From Telopea speciosissima (taxonomy: Eukaryota > Streptophyta > Magnoliopsida > Proteales > Proteaceae), in NCBI RefSeq assembly GCF_018873765.1, contig NC_057923.1, positions 11,730,413 to 11,794,412 on the forward strand: a stretch of DNA of 64,000 nucleotides, given 5' to 3'. Made by a program: the position numbers and the translations under genes. Within the stretch, counting starts at the first letter, position 1, and every line of letters starts with the position of its first letter. The notes under the pieces are model-generated. The model was not told where the DNA came from. It was given only the letters and a program-made list of their open reading frames with translations, and searched no databases. Shown one piece after another: positions 49,521 to 61,419 of the stretch.

Positions 49521-50710
49521 GCCTATGCTGCACTTTCATTTGTCTTCTTTGAGAAGATTACTACTTGCCTTCCTTGGGAAGAGCTTATGAAGTTGTTGTT
49601 GTTGCTGCTATGATATTTTTGGCTTGCGGCTGCTATTCTTTGCCGCTTATTTTGTTTGTTGCTGGCTGGATTTATTCGACACAAATATTTTTTTCTACAG
49701 CTGTGCTGATGGCTGATGTGCTAATGATTGTATTGCAACTGGAAGGTTGTTGCTGGTCACGGGCTTCTAAAACTGATATATCTATCAAGTTTGGTTCTGC
49801 TGGTTATATCTATCTTTGTTGTTCCAAGCTGGAGCCTAGGATATATATGCTCCAGCTGGAGGGGGAGTGCTGAATATTGTACTGTGAAGGGGAGAGTTTG
49901 ATGTAGGGATTTCGGTTGTCCCTACCAGCCCCAGCCCAAGTTGCTCCAACAGGTACCATCTCAGGCCCAAGCCCAAGACCTACCAACCCCCTGGCTGACC
50001 CTGTGGTTCAGCCCCAGCCAAGCCCAGACCCTGCGGATGGTCTTGCCAGGCTTCCCTAAGCCTGCAGTCAAATGGTTCTTTTTTGGTTTATTATTAGCCT
50101 TGCTTGGAAGGCACTAGAATAGTATTACTTATTTTTAGTTTTTAGCACTGAGTTTTTTTGTATTCCTTGGAAGCATTTATGTTACTTTTCATGTTCCTAG
50201 GCTATAGTTATTAGGAGTTGTTACTTATTAGTCTTTTCATATTCCTAGATTCATGTGTTATGTCTTTAATATTTTATTGGTTTTAGTTTCTAGGTGTTGG
50301 AAGTCCAAAAGTCAATTAAATGTAATTGCATTTGCATGTAACCAAGAGGCATTCAGCCTCCATCTTTCGGCTATATAATACAAACCATGGGCTCTCTAGA
50401 GGACACCAGAATTTTAACAAAAGAAATCTACTCTTGAAGGACTATATCCTGTGGACTCAGGTGGGCTGTGGATTCAACGTTTGGCCTTGGTGGATCTCCA
50501 AGTGCTGGGCTCTAGTGGATCTCTAGTTGACACATATCTATCTTCATTTACCTTCGTCAAGTTCATCACATCAACCGTTTCATCCTCAACCTCCAACATC
50601 AACAACGGTACTTCAAATCTGAACCTGAACTTCAACCAAGGATCTAACCTACTCAACCTATCTAAACCAGTCTATACCAGTTCTGTACTTCATATTCAGC
50701 CTGTCCTATA

Positions 50711-51387
50711 CACCTTAACCAGATCTGGGTGTGTGTTTCCTTCACCAGTGGGATCCTGGTTGCTTGACTACTACTCTTGCATCAGAGTTAGTGTTAAGTC
50801 GAGAATGGGAGAAGTCTAAGTTAGTCATTGTTATTAGTTAAGTCTTTAAGGCTTGTTTATTTACTTTGGTTTTGGTTGTAATTCAACTCTTAAGTAGGAT
50901 TCTTAGTTTAATATAAGTAGTGTCCCTAGGTCATGATAGGAGGATTCTGAAACCTGTCGTGGCTGTAGGATTTCTCTCTGTCTGTACTGTAATCTCTCTC
51001 TCTTCTTTCTCCTCCTTCTTCCTTCCTTTTGTACACCTTAACCAGATCTGGGTGTGTGTTTCCTTCACCAGTGGGATCCTGGTTGCTTGACTACTAGTCT
51101 TGCATCAGAGTTAGTGTTAAGTCGAGAGTGGGAGAAGTCTAAGTTAGTCATTGTTATTAGTTAAGTCTTTAAGGCTTGTTTATTTACTTTGGTTTTGGTT
51201 GTAATTTAACTCTCAAGTAGGATTCTTAGTTTAATATAAGTAGTGTCCCTAGGTCACGATAGGAGGATTCTGAAACCTGTCGTGGCTGTAGGATTTCTCT
51301 CGTTGTCTGTACCGTAATCTCTCTCTCTTCTTGTCATCCTTCTTCCTTCCTTTTGTAGGAACTGGGTTCAGGTCCTGTTTTGCTACA
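50711..51387 (+). repeat. Tandemly duplicated 3' LTR, 323-bp period
   Basis: The sequence from CACCTTAACCAGATCTGGG (50711) to about 51033 is repeated from 51034 with few changes. Each unit carries about 80 bp of flank (GGATCCTGGTTGCTTGAC) plus an LTR copy. Unequal exchange is the simplest explanation. Confidence 0.85.
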
Positions 51388-52491
51388 AGCCCTATGGTGC
51401 CAAGTTCCTGAGAGGGTTGGATCATCCACCTTATAACATTGGCTTATAATGGTGCAACTATAAACCCTTTGAGATCAGCAAGTTTACCCCAACTTGAAGT
51501 GCCAAAAACTCTGCCCTTGTTGAATCCCTTCCCATGCTGATATACTTATTAAAGCTAATCTTTTAATATCATTTGGCACATATTGCTGCACAGAGGCATC
51601 ATTAAGATATATATATGGGGAACTTGTGACCATATTGAGATGCACTAATTAAAATTTGAACTATATAATTTTTTTATTTTTTATTAATATTTTCCTTATG
51701 TTTTGTTGAGTTCCTGACAGCACTGGTCAGTTATACAGTTTGATTAAAGAAAAACGTTGGGTCTTGAGATTTTGATCGTGGCCTATTACTTGATGAAGCT
51801 CACTGATTCTAGTACATAACCTTCATTCAATCCATTTGATATACTGAAATTTCTTTGCAGTCCCATGATTAACATGCTGCAGAATTCATATTGTTGTTTT
51901 AGTAAGATTATTACTTTTATTTCAACCTTGTTTTGTTGTTATTAATATTGAATGTAACTTGGTGTCATGGACAATGCTTTCTAACTCATGATATTCTTTG
52001 GGTTGTAAAATAAGCCACTATTGTTGTGCCTGTATTGCTTTGTCAGCTTTTGCATGTCCTTAACATTCATTTATGTGTCTATCTGAAGGAGATTTAGAAA
52101 TTCAGAGTTGGATAAAATTGTTGCGATGATTTTGCAGATTAGATTGGAGACTCTACTGTGTCTCCCTTCTCATGCATCCAGTTCTCTGCAGAATGCTTCC
52201 TGAAGTACTGAATTATGCTGGATGATGTTCCTTCTCAGGACATGCCTGGTATGATGGTTAATCAAATTCAGGATAAATAGATGGCTCAGAGTATTTTCAG
52301 AGTATTTTTGAATGCTTTGGCATGAGAGAAGGATATAGGCGGAGAAGATCAACAGATGGAGAAATAGTTTCATATTTTTTCTTTTAATTTTGTTTTGAAT
52401 GGAGGTAAAATGCTATCGTTTTGGCAGAGACCTCATGTTAGCTTAGCTATAACCTCATTTTTTACGGTCATTTATGTTTTTTAAAATACAG
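51388..52491. other. Region upstream of the kinase start, possible 5' UTR exon
   Basis: No coding gene. A consensus acceptor TTTTGCAG ends at 52137 and a donor CCTG|GTATGA lies at 52248/52249, so 52138-52248 could be an untranslated exon. The acceptor AAAATACAG at 52491 starts the exon that contains the kinase start codon. RNA evidence is needed. Confidence 0.3.
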
Positions 52492-52508
52492 GAGTACAGA
52501 GACAGTTA

Positions 52509-52655
52509 ATGATGTGCTATAAAAAGGAAACATGGAACATATTTCAGACAAGAGATACCCAGTCAATGCAAAAGATTACAAGTTGTATGAGGAAGTTGGC
52601 GAAGGAGTCAGTGCTACTGTGTACAGAGCTCTCTGCATTCCATTCAATGAAATAG
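52509..52655 (+). promoter_or_regulatory. Upstream ORF overlapping the kinase start
   Basis: If the exon begins at 52492, the first ATG on the mRNA is at 52509 (with another in frame at 52512). It is out of frame with the kinase start at 52532 and runs 48 codons to a stop at 52653-52655. An overlapping uORF of this kind usually lowers translation of the main frame. The frame is seen directly; its effect is inferred. Confidence 0.4.
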
Positions 52656-55600
52656 TTGCTATCAAGGTTCTTGACCTGGAAAGATGTAACAATGATTTGG
52701 TATGTGGGATTTTTTGCGGCTAGTAACTTAAGATATTTAATTTAAACATGCATTTGGTTGGTATATTTTTGTGTAAATTTTGTTCAAATACTGGTTTTCC
52801 CATATTGATTAATGTTTACTGGCTCTTATTTTTCTTCTTTCTATATTTTCATGCACGCTTTGTTTATAAAGCAGGCTACTGCTCATCATTGAGTTGCTTT
52901 TCGTGGTAATTATTCAATCACCCGATTCACCCCAAGCTTTGGGATTGCAATACACTTCCTGTCGCAGTGTTGATTAAGTTATTAATGCAATCTGAAAAAT
53001 CCAGATTATGGATCTCAGATGCAAGCAGACGATAATCAAATTTGTGATCAGATCTGAGATAAAAGAGGCAATTGCCTTGTTAAGGATAGAAATCATATTG
53101 ATGAAGGGGAGGGAGGAGAGATGAGATTGACCATCTTGGGATGAAGAATAAGAGACGAAATCGGGTATGTGATAGTGTGATACCAATCCCAGGTGCATTG
53201 CTCAACAACACCAGAACTCTTAAACTCATATTCTTTACTCAAATCATCTCTAATTCATGTGGTTGGTATTACATATATAAGGACCTAAAATTCCTAAATT
53301 GTCTCTAAAAAGGAACTCCCAATCACAAGCACACATTCAATAAAATAAATTAACTCAAAACAGAATTCTATCTAGCTATTAAGTATTCTAATTCAACTCA
53401 AACACTTAACTTTTATCCCCACTGTATGGGCCTAATTTTTAGGCCCATTATAATGAAAATCAAAAATAAAAAAATAAAAGGCCCAACCTATAATATAACT
53501 TCCCGAAGGTCAATTTTAGTCCATTGAACTGCCACCGGCATCTTATGGGCCTCTCAAGTTTGCTTATAGGCCTTCATACAAGATTACATGGAACAAGAAC
53601 TCGGCTAGATCTTGTAATACCTTGCTTTTTTGGAAAGACGAGACACGATGAGTGGCGAAATGGCGGGTTTACTTATCTCGGCCGAGATCTCGGTTCACTT
53701 ATGTTCTTGGCCCATATAAAATGTGCAGATATCGACTGAGTCCAGTTGAGATCTCTCTACTCTTGCTGGTCTCGACAAAGAACCCCAAAAAACCCAATTT
53801 GCATGGTTTTGATCCCATTTTCCGCCGAAAATTCGTCGGATTGCATGGAGTAGCTTCATCCAACATCAAATTTGCTACATCTACAACAAATCCAAAGAAG
53901 CTCAGGATGAGGACATGAGTATGAAGACCATGCTTGAAAGTTCCGGAAGCATGAGTATAAATACTACTAGTGAGCATCAGTCATGGCATGCATCTCAGTC
54001 TCAGTATGACTATGAGTATGACCATTAGAGCACCGGTTCCAAATATAGTGGCTATGGTTAGTTTGGGCAGCCAGAGTTAGTGCACTCTGCACATGAATTC
54101 GACAGTCGGAGCATTGGGTCAGGTTTTGTGGACAATATATTCATAGTCCCAACCCAGCCATACATGCCAATAGTAGTTCAACAGTCTAGTGGCAGTAGCA
54201 GTGGATCGATCTATCGTCACTGCCTCTTCTATAGCCTAGGATTGGTACCTTCTGTTAGTTGATGACAACACTTATATGAATTGTGTGGAAGACTATGTGC
54301 GACTCTTTAGCAGCACTATGACATGGGAATCCTATGTGGCACGTTCAAAGGAATACTTCATTCGGCAATATGGCTTGGGATGATAGATGTATATCTTGAG
54401 ATTGATGTATTTTACACTTTTACATTTCTAATGCTTATTTAAGTTGTTTTATGTTAATTGTATGCTTTGATTGCTTTCTATTACTAAATTATGTATAGAA
54501 TAGGGCCTAGTAGTACATCGTAGCCTACCAAACTAGGGTCCGAAGTCAAACTCTTATTTGGATTTCGATTTTAGACAATCTGATTGTGCCATTGTGTTTA
54601 AATGATCCAAAATAGGCTGTATACCAAGTTTCATGACCAAACTTGGTCAAAATCCACCGAAAGCATCTACCAAGTTCAAAAAAAAAAAAGCACCTACTCA
54701 CCGAGATCTCGGTCCAACTTGGTTTTCTGGCTGGGTGAAACCAGTACCGAAACTGAGTTCTCGAATCATGCTGGATTAATAGCTACTCCAACTGCATCAG
54801 TTTCTGTTGGTTGCTACACTAATTTAATGTTTGCTTCCTATTAATAGTGGGAAAGTGTTCTTTTTCCCACTCTTGAGTCAATATGCCATGCTTCTAAAAG
54901 TAATTACTTGGAGAATCTTGCATCTCTCTGTAGATGAGAGAGAATATTTATTTCACTAAATCTAGTAACAAGCGCATGTATTTTATGTTTATTTCTCTAA
55001 ATCTAATTTTATGTTTGCTGCCTCTTGATTCACTCAGATAATCAGATTTCAATTAATATCAACTTTAATGTTACAATTAGTGGATGCATAAAAGATGGTT
55101 GGCTTACTAATAATGGTTGTTTCATTGCTTAATTTTTTTTAATTAATACAGGATGGCGTTCGTCGAGAGGTACAAACCATGAGCTTGATTAATCACTCGA
55201 ATTTATTAGGAGCACATTGCTCTTTTCCTAATGGTCGAGACCTTTGGCTTGTGATGCCATACATGTCTGGGGGATCATGTCTTCACATAATGAAATCTGC
55301 TCATCCAGAGGGTTTAGAGGAACCTGTTATTGCCACACTATTACGTGAAGTTCTTAGTGCTCTTGTTTATCTCCATGCCCACGGGCACATCCATAGAGAT
55401 GTTAAGGTATCACATCTAGTTATTATGTCATGATACATTTAGTTTCTGCATTTCATCATCTTAAACTCATAAGTAATTAGTTGGGTGTTGGTCTGCCCTA
55501 AGAATGTCCACGTCTGTTTTGAACACTGAAATTTCATGAGGGGAATGTACCCAACTTACAGTGTGTGAAAGGAAGCATTTTTTTATATATAATATTGAAT

Positions 55601-56969
55601 GTGAAGAAAATATTTCTTTGGCTTTTGGGAGATCATTTTTACCATATGCTGTTTCTTGTGAAGTTTAAGTTTTTCTTGAATAGGAGCCCATTTTGCTTTA
55701 TGTTTCCTTGTTTAGGATACAAATGTTATGACAAGTTCTGTTGGCGGTGTGTACCTGAACCTGGCATTTTGAGATACTTTAATGTCATTTGTAGCATATG
55801 GCGTTCTGTGGTTATCAGAAGTTCCTTCTTTCTTCTCTCTTCTATTTTGTGATGCATTCCATTCTCTTTATTTGTTTTAACCTTTGAATCTATACCTTTG
55901 CAGGCTGGAAATATATTAATTAATTCTAGTGGTGCTGTCAAGTTAGCTGACTTTGGAGTATCAGCATGCATGTTTGATACTGGAGATAGACAACGCTCAA
56001 GAAACACTTTTGTTGGAACTCCATGCTGGTGCATACATTGTTATTTTTGTCTCCCCCACCCAAACTTTTCTGCTTACTAAGATCCTATTGGAGCCATGAT
56101 GGATGCAGATTTGTTTAAATTAAACTTGTTTTGACAATTGACTTGCTTCCCCCGCCCCCCTCTTTTGGTAAATATCTTTTCTAGGATGGCCCCTGAAGTA
56201 ATGCAGCAATTGCATGGATATAACTTTAAGTGAGTGGGTGACTCGTCTGATCTGTAATCATTTTACCTTTATTGATATGACAAACTTGTTATTTGTAAGT
56301 ACTCGTTTTAAGATTAGCTTTATGTAAACAGAGCAGATATTTGGTCGTTTGGAATAACAGCCCTTGAACTTGCTCATGGTCATGCCCCATTTTCAAAGTA
56401 TCCGCCAATGAAGGTGAATCTCTAGCAGTTCTCCATATGCTTATTGGGGGAGCTCAATAAAACTTAGTCCCTTTTCTTTGCAGGTGTTGCTGATGACATT
56501 ACAAAATGCACCACCCGGTCTTGACTATGAAAGGGACAAGCGGTTCTCAAAGGTTTGGGGTTTTCAATTGAAAGTTGAAACTACCTCAAAGAAAATTATG
56601 AGTATTGTTTTGAAAGTGTTATGTATTTGCAGTCTTTTAAAGAGATGGTAGCTGCTTGCTTAGTGAAGGATCCAAAGAAGCGTCCCACTTCAGAGAAGCT
56701 TTTGAAGCACCATTTCTTTAAAAATGCACGTTCAAATGAGTATCTTGCACGGACCATTCTTGATGGCCTTGCTCCACTTGGTGAACGTTTTAGAATGCTG
56801 AAGGTGCTCATACTGGTTGTAATGTCTGATTGATAAGCTCTTTTCATTTCCCTAGTTTATAACTCTTATGCGTGCTATGGTTATTTGGACTATGTGTTTG
56901 CAGGCAAAAGAGGCTGATTTTCTGGCACAGAACAAGGTGATGAATGGAGATAAAGATCAATTATCACAG
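52532..56969 (+). CDS. STE20/FRAY-type Ser/Thr protein kinase, 5' part
   Basis: Eight exons splice in frame to 327 residues: 52532-52699, 55152-55406, 55904-56028, 56185-56229, 56332-56413, 56484-56552, 56633-56803, 56904-56969, all with GT..AG introns. They encode a whole kinase domain of the plant germinal-centre/FRAY (OSR1/SPAK-like) group, related to the BLUS1 kinase subfamily: Gly-rich GEGVSATV (23-30), VAIK Lys45, RREVQTM Glu61, HRDVKAGN (137-144), DFG (157-159), [13 protein letters not shown] activation segment (to 187), [16 protein letters not shown], and [18 protein letters not shown] closing the domain. It ends in the start of the C-terminal region ([11 protein letters not shown]). 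The expected continuation is not found before 57447, where a retroelement begins. Either the gene continues past 64000 through a very long intron or it is truncated. All catalytic residues are intact. Confidence 0.93.
53640..54770 (+). repeat. Degenerate DNA transposon with a coding tail, in kinase intron 1
   Basis: The element has GGCCGAGATCTCGG near the left side (53679) and CACCGAGATCTCGG near the right side (54699). Between them is a decayed reading frame on the plus strand with [22 protein letters not shown] and GSSSGS, then after a frameshift [20 protein letters not shown] and [14 protein letters not shown] before a stop at 54381. This looks like the low-complexity C-terminal tail of a plant transposase-type protein, perhaps hAT-like; that assignment is uncertain. 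Confidence 0.5.
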
Positions 56970-57451
56970 GTAAACAACCCAATCTTCTCCACGATTAGTT
57001 GTCAAAAAACTCACTTTGCTTAAGAAAATTGTATTAGATATTTCTCCTTCATTCTTTTAGCATGTGTGGCTTATGATTGTCTTCGGTTTGGCTGGTGGGT
57101 GTCATTTTTTATGATCTCTGTGTATCGTTCCAGCACTAATGCATTGGATCTGTGAGCGATTCTCATTTGTCTCTCAAATGAAAAATAAACAGGTAAAAAC
57201 AAGAGAGACCTGCCATTCTCCCCTGACCTTATTATATTAAATGAATTTCCTTGCCGTAAAATCTGGACTTTGAAATGTAACAGAAAGGGACATGCAATTG
57301 AAATTAATCTTGAATCAATTTGCCTGAACATCATGCGAGATGGCCTGTTGCATATGTCAAAAACATAGTTTAACTAATTTAAGCACAGGTGTCCTAATTT
57401 CCGTTATACCAACAATTCCCTTATATAAGATTTGTAGTGCCAAGAATCTAG

Positions 57452-58644
57452 TGTAAGACTGAAACCAGTCCCAAAAAAACCCGCAAAATACAGAAAAGAA
57501 CTAGGCCAGAAATTAGAAGGTTTAGGGTTTAGTCAAACCAGCCAACAGATGTACACCTCCTTTGGATCGAAGGTAGAGAGTGCTAAGGAAGAGCTGCCTT
57601 CAAAGTTCGAATCGATTCTGGTGGCCTGATGTGAGGATATCAGTGAAACACCAAAATAGAAGGTTAAGGAAAAAACCTTCCAAAATAGGCTGTGGATGTT
57701 CCCAGCTGCAACTGAAGGTAATATTTGGTGTGGTGACTCCTTCCAGCAAGTTTGGGTCGATTGTGATGGGTGGATTGATAAATGGAAGGGTGGAATGAAA
57801 ACAGAAGGTGAAATCAGAAAATTAGAAAGTGTGTGAGAATGAAAGATTGAGACAGTGAGATGGGAGGAAGATGGAGGTCGATTGATGGTGCTGGTAGGGT
57901 GAATGTGTTCTCCAAAAATCAGCCTAAGTTGATGGCTGTTGGGAGAGTTAAGGATTCCTCAAGTATAGCTTCAAATCTGGAAACACTGGCAGCAAGGAGA
58001 ACTTGAAATCTGCAGCAGAGATTCAGCAGCAGCAGCAACAATAAGGGTTCGAATGGTCTTCTGAACAAGGAGAAAGTCTTCACAGGGGCTGCAGTAAAAG
58101 AACTCGAACAGGGAAAGGAACAGAGGGATAGAAGGGGAGAGGGGTAAAGATAATTTGGCACTCTCTGCCAGGTCCCTCGACCCTTCAGTACTAGCCTGAG
58201 AAAAGACTCAAATTGCTGAGCAAATTGCTGAGAACAGCCTGTAAATTATATAGAGGGCAAAGCTTGCTCCTCAAGAAAAAACAAAAAATAGAAACTAACT
58301 TCTTAGAAAAAAAATTGACTTATTTAGAAATAGTACCTTCTAAATACTGGCTACTAATTTTAGGAAATAGAAACTAGCTAGCTAACCAAGTGGGGACCAC
58401 TTTCAATTACTAATTTGGCCCTCACTGGTATTACAAAATCTTGCCATTGACTGGACAAGTATGCCCCCACGATTCTGGGTTTGAGAGACCCAGCAACTCC
58501 TAGCCCAGTTGGGCTGGCCCAACTTTAAGTTGGTTGGCCCTATGGCCCATTGGGTTGTTCCACCGTTTGGTGAAGTGGACCAGCCCTTCTCCCATGCGTC
58601 CCCCTCTTGTACTGCTGGCCAAACAGCTTGGCGCTTCTGCATCA
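57452..58644 (-). repeat. 3' LTR of the Ty3/gypsy element
   Basis: On the minus strand it starts TGATGCAGAAGC just after the purine tract AGAGGAGGGGA and ends CAGTCTTACA. The inner end is inferred from the TG after that tract. Compared with the right LTR it appears to lack a segment near 58228 (right copy continues TAGCTTCAATCTTCATTC). Confidence 0.8.
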
Positions 58645-58700
58645 GCTCCCCTCCTCTTAGAAACATTCATCTCCGATGGATGGAGGAAGGACATGTAGCA

Positions 58701-60156
58701 CTAATATAGTTCCAGGTCAAGGCGCTTGAAATCATCCGCGTCGACCCATGTGCTGTCCTTGTTTGGGCGATTCTTCCACTTGACGAGGAAAGAGTAATAA
58801 CCCTTACCACCCCTCATCATAGTATACTTGTCATCAATTACTTCTTCAATGGCAATCTTCTGTAGGGGAGGCAAATTGGGGCAGCCGTAGAGCATGGGCA
58901 GAATCTCCTTCGTCTGAATGATGCCCAAGATAGAGAGTAAGGTCTGCCACGTTGAACACGTTGCTGATCTTCATGTCGAGTGGCAGTTCTAGCATATATG
59001 CATTGGTTCCAATGCGCTTCAGTACTTTAAACGGCCTCGTTTTTCTTGGGTGCAGCTTGTGATTAGCACCTGGAGGATATCTTTCCGCCACTATGCGCAC
59101 CATGACCATATCACCTAGTTGAAACTCAACATATCGACGATGGCGATTGGCGGCAGCTTGGTACCCTTCATTGCTGATTGCGATGCGGCGTCGAACTGCT
59201 GCTTGCACATCTGTAATAAGCCGTAGAAACTCATCAGCCTCAATGCTAACTCTCGCTTGAGGTGGCAAAGGCACTAGATCCACTGGTTGCTTGGGCTGCA
59301 ATCCAAGGACTATCTCAAATGGTGTTCTTCCAATCGTCCGGTTAATAGAGTTGTAAGCAAACTCAGTTGTGCCAAGGATAGAGGGCCAAGTCTTCTCATG
59401 ATCACGAACTAGGCAGCGGAGAAGATTCCCTAAGCGCCTATTAACTACTTTGGTCTGTCCGTCCGTTTGAGGATGGAAGGCTGTTGAAAACTTCAACTTG
59501 GTGTTTGTTTTCAGCCACAAGGTCTTCCAAAAGTAACTCATGAACTTGACATCCCAGTCAGACACAATGGATTCAGGCAGGCCATGAATACGCACAACTT
59601 CCTTGAAGAAAATCTTTGCTACGTGGCTGGCATCCATGGTCTTTTTACAAGGGATAAAGTGTGCCATTTTGGAGAAGCGATCCACCACGTCAAAGATTGA
59701 ATCATATCGCTCATGGGTAGGAGGTAGACCAAGGATGAAGTCCATGCTAATGTGCTGCTAGGGAGCATGAGGAACATGCAATGGTGTGTAGAGGCCGGTG
59801 TTCTGCTTATCACCTTTGGCTACTTGGCAAACATGGCATTGCTGAACAACATGCTGCACATCACGCAACATATATGGCCAGTAGTACAAATCAGCCACCA
59901 GTGCATAGGTTTTATCTTTGCCAAAGTGTCCACCCATGCCGCCACCATGGAGCTCACAAACAAGGTGCTGCAGCATAGAAGTATTGGGGATGCAAAGGCA
60001 TGTCCCTAAGAATAAATATCCGTCATGCAAAGAGTATTTAGCATCTTGTCCACCTTGCTGCAATTTCTGAAAAATATTAGAAAAATCATTATCAGCAGAA
60101 TACTCATCTTTGAGATGCTCCATGCCAGTGCTGTGGGCTGCAAAGTTGTTCACCAT
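58701..60156 (-). pseudogene. Ty3/gypsy integrase and chromodomain remnant
   Basis: The integrase zinc finger is intact by eye (ELHGGGMGGHFGKDKT, then CHVC; 59758-60156). A TAG stop replaces the Trp normally found before QHISMDFILGLP (about 59757). The catalytic core has the first Asp (MDF) and second Asp (VSDWD), but the third catalytic residue of DD35E is Lys: the sequence reads HPQTDGQTKVVNR, exactly 35 residues after the second Asp. After a frameshift near 58900, a chromodomain fragment (YSFLVKWKNRPNKDSTWVDA) ends the frame at 58701. Confidence 0.93.
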
Positions 60157-60170
60157 AATGACTTTCCTGC

Positions 60171-61419
60171 TTAGCGCATCCGCGATCTGGTTTTCTTTTC
60201 AAGCCTTGTACTTCCAGTAAATTCTTGAAGGTAGGAGATCCATTTAGCATGGCGATTGGTAATGGAACGTTGAGAGTGAAGATATTTCAAGGCCTCATGA
60301 TCTGAAAATAGAATGAACTCCTTGCCAATCAAGTAGTGTCGCCAATGCTCTAGGATAATGAATCTCTGGTAAAAAGAAGCAAGGCCATGAAAGCTGCGAA
60401 CTTTGGTCAGGGTCTTGGGGATAGGCCAATCTACCACACTTTTAATCTTCTCCGGGTCAGCTTCAATGCCTTTTGAAGAAATAATAAATCCAAGGAAAAT
60501 TACCTTGGCGACGCCATGGCGTCCACTCCGTCCAGGCTCCTTGGTCGCCTTGGACGCCTTGAGCGCTATGGTGGTGTCGCCTTGCTTTTTGACCCTCTAA
60601 AACGCCATGGTCGCCTTCCCGCCTTGATAACTATGGGCAGCATTAAAGAGCATTTCTTGAGGTTGATGTAGAGCTTCTCATCGCGTAGCACTCTCATAAC
60701 TCGCCTCAAATGTTCAAGGTGCTCTCCTTGGTTGCAGCTGTAGATGAGTATGTCATCAAAATACACCACGAGGAACTTGCTGATGAAAGGCCGTAGGACT
60801 TGAGTCATTACCCTCATGAAAGTACTTGGCGCATTGGTGAGGCCAAAGGGCATAACCCTCCACTCATATAGCCCATTTTCCACTCATCGCCAGGACGTAT
60901 ACGGATTTAGTGGTAGCCGCTCTTCAAATCTATCTTCGAAAAGATAAAAGCTCCGGTCAACAAGTCCAACATGTCATCCAATCGTAGAATGGGGAACTTG
61001 TATTTGACTGTAATTTTATTTATGGCGCGGCTGTCAATGCATATTCTCCAAGATCCATACTTCTTTGGCGTCAACAATGCCGGAACAGCACAAGGATTCA
61101 TACTTTCAACAATGAACCCTTTGTGTAGCAGCTCATCTATTTGTCTCTTCAACTCCGCATGCTTACTTGGACTAAGGCGATAAGTGGGCAGATTTGGTAG
61201 CACCAATCCAGGCACTAAGTCTATCACATGCTGGATACCTCTCATGGGTGGTAACTTAGGCAGGTCCTTTGGCATGAGATCTTCAAAATCAGTCAACAGG
61301 TCCTTTATAGGTTTAGGAACCTTCACTTCTTTTGCTGGTTCCACTTCTGTTGCAACAATAGCTAGGATCAGGCCTGTCTCTTCACTTGTGGATAGGAATT
61401 CACTGTGGGGAAGTGCCAA
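60171..61419 (-). pseudogene. Ty3/gypsy reverse transcriptase and RNase H remnant
   Basis: RT blocks in order: YRLSPSKHAELKRQIDELL, PALLTPKKYGSWRICIDSRA, DLLTGAFIFSKIDLKSGYH, a TAA stop replacing the next Gln, IRIRPGDEW, a small deletion with frameshift, MPFGLTNAPSTFMRVM and the active site VYFDDILIYS (about 60745). The frame is then split by a foreign insertion at about 60509-60640 before VIFLGFIISSKGIEAD. After SFHGLASFYQRFI the sequence jumps to LEHWRHYLIGKEFILFSDHE, so roughly 80-90 residues of the connection and RNase H start are missing. A further frameshift follows near 60200. Confidence 0.93.
60509..60640. mobile_element. GGCG-rich insertion inside the Ty3/gypsy RT
   Basis: About 130 bp rich in CGCCTTGG, GGTCGCC and GACGCCATGGCG words separates two parts of the RT that are normally contiguous (CSLMLP and VIFLGF). 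Its right end on the plus strand reads GCCTTGATAACTA. The composition is unlike its surroundings and internally repetitive. No clear target duplication; a short MITE or repeat insertion is likely. Confidence 0.6.

Larger units (their letters stand above)
46481..51387 (+). mobile_element. Degenerate non-coding LTR retrotransposon with duplicated 3' LTR
   Basis: A 263-bp LTR (46481-46743, TGTTAATT..GCTACA) is followed at once by TGGTCTTAGAGC, which matches the tRNA-iMet primer site at 10 of 12 positions. Two further LTR copies lie at 50792-51033 (lacking the last bases) and 51115-51387 (complete, ending TTTTGCTACA). The interior has no recognisable gag or pol and includes other repeats (48617-48720, 48800-49520) and a second polypurine-like tract at about 49857-49902, so it may be a LARD-like non-autonomous element or several nested pieces. 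Confidence 0.6.
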
